Shown here one piece after another: positions 24,104 to 34,496 of a stretch of DNA of 64,000 nucleotides. The notes below the pieces were generated by a model, which did no database searches, had not been told where the DNA came from, and saw only the letters and a program-made list of their open reading frames with translations. Source of the stretch: Acanthamoeba castellanii str. Neff (lineage: Eukaryota; Discosea; Longamoebia; Acanthamoebidae); assembly GCF_000313135.1 (NCBI RefSeq), contig NW_004457329.1, forward strand, positions 122,180 to 186,179. The letters are read 5' to 3'. The translations under genes and the position numbers were made by a program. The stretch's first letter is position 1. Each line of letters starts with the position of its first letter.

Positions 24104-24434
24104 CTCTCTTGTTGCTGCCGTGGTTTTACCGAGTGTGCTGATGGCCAGGTCACAGGGCACAGGTCAGCCGAAGGTCCCACCAGCACACCTGTCATTCCTC
24201 AAATGTCGCTCCAGTGTGTGCTGCACTGGGCCGATCGAGCCAGGTATTTGAGGTATGGCAAGTGCCCTCCAGCGCAATGCCCCCGAAATCAGGCGGAGGA
24301 TCCGGTGACAGGTGTGGGGTTGTGGCGAAGCTCCTTCCAAACCGGGTTTTTGACCGGTTTTGCCCTGGTGTGGTCGTTCGCGCTACTGATTTCTCCTTCT
24401 CGAAGGCAAAGTGGCGACGTACGATCCTTGCACG
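24104..24434. promoter_or_regulatory. Divergent promoter region with AACCGGTT-type inverted repeat
   Basis: This 331-base gap separates divergently transcribed genes, so it should carry both promoters. At 24339-24360 a perfect 7-base inverted repeat, AAACCGG and CCGGTTT, is separated by eight bases. CCGGTT half-sites are the kind recognised by CP2/Grainyhead-family factors, but no factor can be assigned from sequence alone. Confidence 0.3.
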
Positions 24435-26758
24435 ATGGAGACGCCCAAGGATGTTGTTGAGAACAAGTCCGAGGCGGAGCCGACAGTCGCTAAGCCACAC
24501 ACCAAGAAGGCCAAGTACGCCGTGGTGGTCAGGCAGGGCTCCTTCGAGGTTGACAAGCATTTCTACACCAAAGTGCTCAAGTGCGCTCCCACAAGATGCC
24601 TTGCCTTGGTTAATTCTTGTGCCGCACACTCGCGTCTCACTCGTGCACGATCTTTCGCTGTAACGTTACCACAGTGCTCAGATTCATCCTCTGGTGGCGC
24701 ATTTCATGAGAATGGACAACGAACGGATCATTTCGCGCTACACCCATCTGTACCCCACCGTAGATCGTAAGGCTCTGGAAGTACAGCCCCACCTGCTTGG
24801 GGCTCCAAGTGAGAAAGTGAGAATGGCGCTGCTCACGATTTTTGATACTCTGCAGGAGTTGCTCGCCTACAAGCCCTCGTTCTTCAGATGGTCTGGCGCT
24901 GATCTGTTCAACGTGACCGAGGCCAAAGGGTACCCTAGCCACACCTTAAGATCTGTCCTTGTGGAAATCGCGATTTTTAATTCAACATCCTGATCGCAGA
25001 GGGCGCAAGATGGTGGTCATCGAGACCAACAGTTGTCCTTCTGGTCAAAAATCCTTCCCTCTCCTCAATGAGGGTGAGGAGAAGAACGGCTACCAGTATC
25101 TCATCGATTACACCTTCAAGCCCTACCTGGAGGAATGCGAAGCCAATGGCAAAATGATTGAGGGAGCTCTTGCTGTGGTTTTCGACAAGGTACTCTCGGC
25201 TTCAGGCACAAGCCCTCCTGTGGTCTCTCAACGTGAGTGTGTTTACCACAGAATGAAACTGAGGCTGCCGGGTATGCCGCGTGCTTGGCTGACTCCTTCA
25301 ATGAGGAAGTGCTGCTGGTGGAGACCCACGACCATGAAGAGGAAACCAACGTCCGGTGGACCTCCGATTGGGTTCTCGAGGCCAGGACCTCCGATGGCCA
25401 GTGGCGTCGCATCCGTGCCGCCTTCCGCTACGTTACGCAGAAGCCCTGGAGCCGGTACCTCTCCTGTGCTATGCTATGCTGGGAGATCTACGACCGAGCT
25501 CTCACGATTTCTCCAGGCTCCCTGTGGCAGGTGCCAAGACTCTCATTCTCAACCCTGTGGTGGCTTGTCTTGCTGGCGGCCGTAACAAGCTCGTCGCCGC
25601 CAAGGCCTACGACTTCTTCAACGCCGAGTTTGAGCCCAAGGGTACGCATACATTGATCGCGCCCTTTGAGGAATTTCGCCCTCGCTCATGCGAGTGTATT
25701 GACAACATTGTGTCGCCCTTTGGTTCACAGGCCTGGGCATTCGCGTTCCCGAAACTAGGGAGGACGTGGCCAAGGACGAAATCCCTCTGTGGGTCAAGTC
25801 CATGGGTGATCACGCTGTCGTCAAGGTGCCCTACTCCAACGCTGGCCAGGGGTACATTCGTCCGTGGCACGGGTAGGCTTTAATCGGGACAAAGGCTAAC
25901 TCGACAATTGTTCGCTTCTGCAGCGTCTACACGATCACATCTAAGCAGGAGCTGGAGGAGCTCATGAAGGAGCTCAACCAACAAGGCGCTTATGAGCAGT
26001 ACATCGTGCAAAGCCTGATCGGAAACTACTCGTGGAGCTCTGTCACACGCCATGGCCAATACTTCCACGTTGGCACGGTGCGTTCGGCGTCCTTTTCTCT
26101 TAAAAGGCCACTTGGGCCGAGGACCTTTGCTGATTCGGTTCTAGTGCAGATTCCGGACAAGAACAAGAACATCTACTGCGCGGACATTCGCTTGATGGTG
26201 CACTACAGCTACATCCACAAGTCCTTCCGTCCCCTCGCTATCTACTCTCGGCGAGCCCGCAAGCCCTTGCCCCAGGTACGGCCAGCCATATGGCTTATGC
26301 CCTCGCGAGCTGTGGTTATTGAATGCTTTCTTGCTCTCCTTCCATCAAATCTCTTCAGAACCTGAGCCCCGGCGAGACCTCTTGGGACTATCTCGGTACC
26401 AACCTGTCGTTCAAGCTCGACGACGACACCTGGAGCACGGAGACGAACCGACTGCTGCTTATGGACACGCGCGACTTCAACCGTCTCGGCGTCGGCACCG
26501 ACGATCTCATCGACGCTTACATCCAGGTACCCAGCGCCACACCACTCGCTTTACTCACCACTTCGACTCACCATCGTGAGAATCGATTCTCCTCAGACTG
26601 TGCTGGCCACGGTGGCAATCGACAAGCTTGCCAGGAAGCTGATGCACGTCAACGCCGAGGGGCAAATGGAGTTCAACCACTCCCTCTTCCTGTCGCTCAA
26701 CAAGGACCCGGTCCTCCACGGCGAGATCCTCGACCCTTCGCACCCGCAGTCCCAGTAA
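24435..26758 (+). CDS. ATP-grasp-like enzyme of unknown substrate
   Basis: The first ATG, at 24435, opens [16 protein letters not shown]. Spliced exons give [20 protein letters not shown], then [17 protein letters not shown], then [18 protein letters not shown] (from about 25007). Next come a central block, [20 protein letters not shown], and [20 protein letters not shown], which fits the ATP-binding strand and glycine loop of ATP-grasp ligases. [19 protein letters not shown] fits their metal-binding region. The protein ends at 26758. At least nine exons are required. ATP-grasp enzymes join a carboxylate to an amine or thiol by way of an acyl phosphate. I recognise the fold pattern but not the substrate; the [11 protein letters not shown] segment may be a family-specific active-site motif. 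Confidence 0.6.
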
Positions 26759-26946
26759 GAGGCTGCCAGCGGCCATTTTCGCCACACGAAGATCGTCCTC
26801 CCTCGTGTTTCTGCCAGTTGGAGGTTCGTGGCCCAATACTAGACACTGCCTGTTTTATTAGCCATGCTGCTCTCTCCATTGGGGGGGGGGGTTCGCCGAC
26901 GGTCTCCGTGTTGAGTGTAATTGCCCCACGTTAGCTCGAGCTGGCT

Positions 26947-28234
26947 TCACTTCATGAGCCTTTCGAGAGATTCTGCCGCCGTGCCGCCGAGTCCCATGTG
27001 CCGCACCCACGCCTTCTCCACCTGCTCCACGATCACTGCCGCGACGTCACGACAGGCGAACCAAAGTCAGCTTTGGTGGCGGAGAGTCAAGACAGCCGAC
27101 GGATGCACAGTACTGGGGAAGCGCGGATCGTTGAGGCACATGCTGAGGTAGAACTCAAAGTTGCCCTCGGTGATCTCGATGTCTTCGGCGTCCGTAGCGA
27201 CTGCGTTGGACGGAGCAGACGTGGTGCCGAAGTTGAAGAAGCCCGCGGACGTCGCGGCGGGCGTTGCCGCGGTAGAAGAGCGGACCGGTGCGGAGCTTAA
27301 CGTCGCCCTGAGCCCTAAGCTGGAGGACGTAGCAGGAGCGCTGGATGAAGTGGACGAGGAGCTGCTCGCTGCAGAATAGGCCGCGTCGACCATGATGGGT
27401 TGTGGGGGGAAGGAGTAGTTCGGTGTGGAGGCAGCTGGGGCAGGGCCTACTCGCTGAGGGGAGATGGGCGCCCCAGCGAACGGAAGAACAGCGGCTGGAG
27501 GAGGGTCTGGGATGTGAGAGCGAGGAAGCAGAGTGAAGACCTCAGCCTGGGCGCTGGCTGGCTCCGGTGGGCTACTCTCAACCTGAGAGCATTGAGTCTG
27601 AAGCAGCTACTCAGCTCCGGCTCACAAGAGGTGTGCGGAACTGGACGGTATTGCACGTACCATCTCTTCTTCCTCGACGTCCATCTGTGAGCTCGGAAGC
27701 TGGGTGTCGGTTGGGATGTCAAGCACAGACCCTTGGCTCTGCAGGCCTCTGCCGTGGCGCCATTCGAATGCTCCCGAGTCTGTCATGAGCCGTTGGCATT
27801 CGTTGACCTCGGTTGGGGTGTTGAATCGGAGCAGAAACTCCCTCGCGTCGCTCACCTGTTGAGAGGCGCCACCAACGTTGAGAGAAGGTAAGCTGCAGCC
27901 AAGGACATTTTCGAACCGAACGTTCAAGGCTTTGATGTGCCTTGCAGTACATGCTGGCCTTGACGACCTGCATCACCGGCTTGCTTCCTTCCCTGGAGAG
28001 CTCGATGCTCTCCTATGAACATGTAGCGCGAGATGCCTAAGCGCCACTTCACGCAGGCAGTCCACTTCCTCTATCGCTACGCACCAACAGTCTCGTCGTA
28101 CTGCACGTAGCGTCGCTCGGGAGCACCACGGAGAGCAGGTGCGGAGAGATGCACAGGAGCGCTTTCTTCTTGGAGGTGACCCACCTACATCCTTTTACTC
28201 TGCACGAGTAGCTCACGTTCCACGACTTGGTCAT
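26947..28234 (-). CDS. Unidentified protein, possibly REC114-like
   Basis: The gene is multi-exon; the start at 28234 (MTKSWNVSYS) is tentative. Exons give ESIELSREGSKPVMQVVKA (about 27970-28010), IKALNVRFENVLGCSLPSL and SDAREFLLRFNTPTEVNECQ (about 27800-27860). The last of these has the hydrophobic strand plus helix of a PH-like domain C-terminus. A Ser/Thr/Ala-rich linker covers about 27210-27510. The end is conserved-looking: FEFYLSMCLNDPRFP spliced to MIVEQVEKAWVRHMGLG, stop at 26947. A PH-like N-terminus, a disordered middle and a short C-terminal helix pair resemble REC114 proteins of meiotic double-strand-break formation. The similarity is weak and by eye only. Exon joins near 27960 and 28060 are uncertain. 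Confidence 0.4.
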
Positions 28235-28350
28235 GTCTTTGTGCTTCCTTTGCGTCTTCTACAGCAAGCAGCCTTGGATGCGCTACGTTTTGCTTCGGTC
28301 TGTTCCACAACTTTTTCGAAACTGTTCCGTTTCGTGTTTTGTCGCTTTTT

Positions 28351-30239
28351 TTATTCCAATAACAGCGTTTCCGCCATTGCACCTGCCCGCTCGGCCTCCG
28401 CCTCCGCCTCGGCCAGGGCCTGAAGCTCGAAGGTACGCTCAATCCACGACGTGTCCCACTCGTCGTTCGTCCACCCGCATAGCTCCCGGTGGAGGACGCT
28501 CGTCCAGTTCCGCACAAACGCCTCGACAGCGGCGCGGCAAAGGCCACCGTCCGAGACAGCCCCTACCGATGTGGCCATCGCCGAGACCCTCGCCCCGGAG
28601 TACCACGAGCAGTGCTGTAGCATCCCCAGGCGAAGCTTGCGCTCAACGACTTCGATCAGGTCTGGTGGTTGCACGCCACGCTCGCCCCGAGCGCCGACAG
28701 TGGCGAGGGCGCGGTCGATCCGGTTCACGCACACCACGGCCGCGAGAGCGGCCGCATGGGCTTCGCCGGCGACGCCGTGGAACAGCTTGTAGATGGCCTC
28801 GAGTCTGCCAAACGCCTCATCTGTCACTTCCAACATGGCCCGGCCCACAAAGGGCGCGAAGTCCTCCGCGTCGACCACGAACATCACGCCGTCGACCGAG
28901 GCGCCATTGAACAGCTTGCCCTGCCATCCTGCCATTACAACCGTCCAATCAGCCAAGTCTGGTTTGGGAGAAGGCGGAGATGATGATGGCCGCGCACCGT
29001 GGGCACGCTTGACCTCGAGGAGGACGACCCGCACGCCCCAGACCTCGACCACGATCACGTTGACCGGGCGCGCTTCGTTCACCTGATCCTGCTGGTCGTG
29101 GGCAAGAAGGGCGCGAAGGATGGAGGACTTGCCGCTCGACCTCGTGCCCGTCACCACCACACGCACGATCCTGCTCGGGTCTGGCCACTGTTCGGCATCG
29201 CCTTTCCCTTCCCCTTCCACCGCCTCTCCATTCTCCGGCGCATCTCGTCGCGGCCGCGGATCGCATCCGTGCAGCCATCGATGGCGAAGGATGTAGTGGT
29301 CCTTGAACACCTTGGCCCATGGCACCTGCCAACAACAACAACAACAGAAGAGAGAGCAATGAACAACGGCTAGGGGTTGATGTCATCGATTGTCGTCAGT
29401 CTTGATGGCGCACCTCATCCACGACACCAGAAGAAGAAGAAGAAGTTAGTCGTGGCCGCTTGGACGCCCTGCTGCCATTCACGCCGCCCTCTTCGTGGCG
29501 CGGTGACGATGATGATGATGATGGCGGCGAGGCGGTGAGGCTGAGCACGTAGTCGTGCAACCACCCTGGGTCCTCATCGTTCTCATCCGGCAGATTCTCT
29601 GCACTGGCCTCGTCATAGTCGCTGTGGTCTTCCTGCAGGAGCAGTTCAAACAGCGTACGCCATTGCCCCGCGCTGTTGGCGAAGCGGAAGCGGAACGCAG
29701 GGTGATCCGGATCGGCGTACGTGAGGGTGGGGGCACTGCAGGCGGGTGCACCACCAGAACCACTCGTCGATGGGCGCGTGGTCGGGGCTGGGGCACCACA
29801 GGTTCTCCATCACCTGGCCCTCGAGCGAACCGCACACGTACCACCGCACACAACGCACACCACACACGCCACACATGGGGTGTGAGTCCAACCCTGTGCA
29901 GCACACGACATGTATGTCCTTGCACGATGCCACACGCCGCAATACGAACCCGGGGGAGTGCTGGGGCACAAGCGCGCACGACGGCAGCGGCCGCGCATCC
30001 AAACTCCGACTCGAAGATGCTCTCCCAGAGGCTTCTGTCCAGAGCTTTGGGGGGGGGGGCACATGCAACCTCCTCCTTTGGCCCGGGTCCGGGGATGTGA
30101 GGGAGGTTTGTTGGGGGGGGGGCAAGATACCGAGGCGGCGCCAGCGGGAACAAACAAGCGTGGCCTTGAAGAGAACATTCCATGGCAGCAAACCCAAGAT
30201 GCGCAGTTCCACCTCCTCTGGCAGCTCCACCTCTACCAT
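28351..30239 (-). CDS. F-box protein fused to a P-loop GTPase-like domain
   Basis: The ATG at 30239 opens MVEVELPEEVELRILGLLPW, continuing into FKATLVCSRWRRLG, a clear F-box. An exon then gives LDRSLWESIFESEFG. A large exon (about 29410-29730) holds HPAFRFRFANSAGQWRTLFE and a Ser-rich stretch. A phase-0 intron ending near 29325 joins to PWAKVFKDHYILRHRWLHG, the Trp/Arg-rich element that often follows an F-box. The C-terminal domain is GTPase-like: VVVTGTRSSGKSSIL is a Walker A/G1 loop, VDGVMFVVDAEDF resembles the Arf/Ras core strand, VVCVNRID is G4-like and ARVSAMATS is G5-like. The G3 DxxG motif is not evident. SCF ubiquitin ligases use F-box proteins as substrate receptors. Exon limits between 29730 and 30080 are not resolved. 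Confidence 0.7.
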
Positions 30240-31948
<1,709 letters not shown>

Positions 31949-32048
31949 GCGAGCACCTTCGCTGGTGTTGGTAAACACACTGTAGTAAATACAAACCCGT
32001 CTGCGCTCAGGCGCGTCCACCAAACACTTCTTTGTCTCTTTGCGCTCT

Positions 32049-32172
32049 TCATTCTTTCACCTCTTTCTTCGCTTTGGCTCTGTGGCCGCAAGCTTGCCGT
32101 AGCTTATCGCGGGCCAGGACTCTCAGTTCCTCTTCCCAGTCAAGCTTCTTCTGCTTGTCCAGCTCGTGATGC
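32049..32172 (-). other. Coding-like tail with no assignable gene
   Basis: On the minus strand, about 40 codons read ELDKQKKLDWEEELRVLARD, then a basic end AKAKKEVKE before a TGA at 32049-32051. Charge pattern and codon use look coding. A TAA closes the frame a few codons upstream and no Met or clear acceptor is visible. It may be a terminal exon of an undetected gene, or a relic. I assign no function. Confidence 0.25.
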
Positions 32173-32257
32173 CCAACTTAGAGGGGTGCGTGATGGCCGG
32201 CAAATGGCAGAGCAGCGTTTCAAATGTGGGGAACTGATGGAAGAAGAGCGTACCAAT

Positions 32258-32458
32258 GGATACGGCCATACTGTGGGTTCGATCCCCACACTGGCCATTC
32301 CTATTGGCAGCAATTCAACCGGACAAGAAGACGGAAGGAGAGAGGTTGACGATGTAGTCAGGAGCAGGTGCGCAACCAGTCCGCCTCATTCGCTGTTCTG
32401 TCCAGGCGGTGTTAGTACTGGGGTGGGCGACCACCCGGGAATCCACCGTGCCGTATCC
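32258..32458 (+). pseudogene. 5S rRNA-like locus with replaced interior (probable 5S pseudogene)
   Basis: The 3' part, 32402-32458, matches the 3' half of eukaryotic 5S rRNA, with GTTAGTACTGGGGTGGG followed by GACCACC and GGGAATCC, and corresponds to helices IV and V. The 5' end, GGATACGGCCATACTG at 32258-32273, matches the start of Acanthamoeba 5S as I remember it. The ends pair perfectly over eight bases (32258-32265 with 32451-32458), which is helix I, and four T follow (32459-32462) as a Pol III stop. The total is 201 bases instead of about 119. The middle (32274-32401) lacks the usual GAACAGCGAAGTTAAGC region with box A and helices II/III. So the gene is broken, or is a 5S-derived RNA. 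Confidence 0.7.
32273..32289 (+). other. tRNA T-arm-like hairpin with Pol III B-box
   Basis: GTGGG, loop TTCGATC, CCCAC forms a perfect T-arm with a B-box match (GGTTCGATCCC). It lies at the 5' edge of the replaced interior of the 5S-like locus. Seven bases after it (ACTGGCC) pair six of seven with GGCCGGC at 32195-32201, and an A-box-like TGGCAGAGCAGC is at 32205-32216. No convincing D or anticodon arm forms, so this is not called as a tRNA gene. Confidence 0.4.
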
Positions 32459-32525
32459 TTTTGCTTGCTTGGGCTTGTTCTTCATTCATTACACATTGAG
32501 CGCGTTTAGAGCACAACTAGTTGGC

Positions 32526-34388
32526 TTAGAGGTCGAGGTAGCGACACACAATGTCGTAGTAGATGTCCACGGTGGAGCCCAGAGATGCTACTTCAACCCA
32601 CTCTGTTCGCGGATTGAAGTGAAGCGTGAGCAAAGGCAGTGGAAACAAGCGCGTTGTCACAGCGCAGCTGGTACCGTTGGGCGCATGAGGGGCGCCGCCT
32701 TTGGGTCCAAAGCCACAGATGGTGGGAATGCCCTTCTCGATCAGCATGTAGCCCTCATTGGCCGGCCCACATCCACCCACCTGAAGTCAGCACGGTGACA
32801 TGGGCGATCAGCAGCCATCGCGGGCAGCCCCATGATGGGCGTTCTGTTGTGCGAGGAAGTGACGTACGTCTGGGGTCTCGTTGAGAACTTTCTCGACCGC
32901 TTTGACGCATGAGGTGGCCAGCGGATGGTCCTTGGGAATGAAGACTGCGGGCAGGCGCGCCTTGATCTTCATGGCGCCGTTCAGCTTATCGCTGCCAATC
33001 TTGGCGTTACGCTCCTGCCGGCGCCCACACGCACACGTAAGCAGGTGATCGGACATAAACGAGAAGGAGCCTTTCGTACCGTGATGACGTCACTGATGAT
33101 CTTCTCGACAGTGGCGATGATGTTCTCGACGTTGGTGTCCGGCATGGGGCGCATGTCGACGAGCGTCTGCGCATAGTTGGGGACCTGACACGAGCGACGG
33201 TGACACGCGTAAGTTTGATATTCATGATGACGCTGCGTCTACACTCTCTGGCGATACGTACCACACTCTCGTAGGTGCCGCCGCTGATCAACGTGCCGGG
33301 TGTGCAGACAAAGTTGAGGCCGGGGAAGCTGTCGTGCTCGTCCAAGGGCCATTCGTGCTTCTCCATGCGCGACAAGATGTCCACAAGAGCCATCGTTGCA
33401 TTCGCACCCTTGATGCCCTTCGTCCATTCGCTGCTTCCTGTTACGTGACCCCCCGGTGGTGCTGAGCTGTGGGTACCCAAGACGCACCACGCCCCATCAT
33501 CGCCACGTACCAACATGCACCGGTTCGCCGTGCACTTCGATCGTGAAGCGCAGAAGGCCTAACGCAACAGGGTCAATGTCTGCATGGGTGTGGTAGATGG
33601 GGGAGGGAGGCTTCGGTACCCCGGTGCCCGATAGTGACCCGCGTGCCGGGGTAGCCGTAGATGGCGCCCTTGCCGCCCACGAGATTCTCGTCGAGCAGGT
33701 ACCGCATGCCGATCTTGCTGCACGCACCGCTCTCCTCATCGGCGACTATGGCCAGTTGCACCTTGCCCAGCTTCCTGTACCGATCGTCCGACTTGGCGAT
33801 CGTGTCGGCCAGCCGCTTGAGCGTGTACAGGCCACACACTGGCCGGCCCCGCCACGTCGTCAATAGAAAGCACTCGGCTGTGTCTGCCTGTGGGTGGTGT
33901 ACCCATTCCGGCCTTGTTGTCGCACGCGCCGCGAGCGTAGAGGATGCCATCCTCCACGACCCCCGCGAATGGTGGGTGTTTCCACAGCTCCTCTTGGCCG
34001 GTGCCCACTGCATAGCGTAGTCCCACCACCATCGCTGTCAGCAGGAGGAGGCGCTGGGCCAAGGGCCAAGCATACACGCACCGGTGTCAGAGTGGGCGAT
34101 GAAGAGGAAGCTGGGCTCGCCTTCACCCACTGACACGACCAGGTTGGGTCGCTCCTCCTGCACAGTTAGGAGGATATGAAGCTTAGTACAACCTTTCAGT
34201 ACGCAGTAGGGAGGGTTGTGGGGGAGTTGTACGTCGAGCGAGTGGAGGGTGTGGTCGAGACCGAGGCGCTGAGCCTCCCGAGCGAGGGCTAAGACGGTGG
34301 CCTTCTCGGTGTGGACGCCGTTCACAGAGGGTGCCTGCACCAGCGTCTGCAGCACCCCCACCATCTCTGCCACCAGCTGCTGCTCCAT
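32526..34388 (-). CDS. M20-family metallopeptidase (ArgE/DapE/CPG2-like)
   Basis: The ATG at 34388 opens MEQQLVAEMVGVLQTLVQAP. Exons give PSFLFIAHSDT (first metal His and catalytic Asp), GILYARGACDNKAG (bridging Asp), IVADEESGACSKIG (the Glu-Glu catalytic and metal pair) and FTIEVHGEPVHVG (start of the dimerisation domain). SGGTYESVVPNYAQTLVDMR and CGPANEGYMLIEKGIPT follow. PHAPN, with the last metal-binding His, then joins across an intron (about 32600-32680) to EWVEVASLGSTVDIYYDIV. All M20 active-site residues are visible. The family removes acyl or C-terminal amino-acid groups from small peptides and amides; the exact substrate is not predictable. No signal peptide is seen, so a cytosolic dipeptidase or deacylase role is inferred. 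About ten exons. Confidence 0.9.
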
Positions 34389-34496
34389 GCTTCGTGTTTA
34401 TAGTTACATTACTACCTTCTTGTTTCTCATTATAAAATAATTTAAAATGAAGCTAAAATAATTAAATCACCGGTTCTGTGTTATTCGTTCGGCAAG
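34389..34496. promoter_or_regulatory. Short divergent promoter between M20 peptidase and PIN-LRR gene
   Basis: Only 108 bases separate two divergently read start codons, so both promoters must lie here or within the transcribed regions. The sequence is AT-rich compared with its neighbours, with TTATAAAATAATTTAAAAT at 34430-34448, which could serve as a TATA region in either direction. Confidence 0.4.

Noticed and set aside
26880..26891. Homopolymer G/C runs (also near 1267, 12671, 30050, 30113, 38370, 51897) as regulatory or G-quadruplex sites
   Set aside because: Most lie in introns or gaps as single runs, without the four spaced tracts a quadruplex needs; length may also be affected by sequencing error.
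32195..32297. Intact tRNA gene
   Set aside because: T-arm, A-box-like and acceptor pairing are present, but no D arm or anticodon arm with U33 can be folded.
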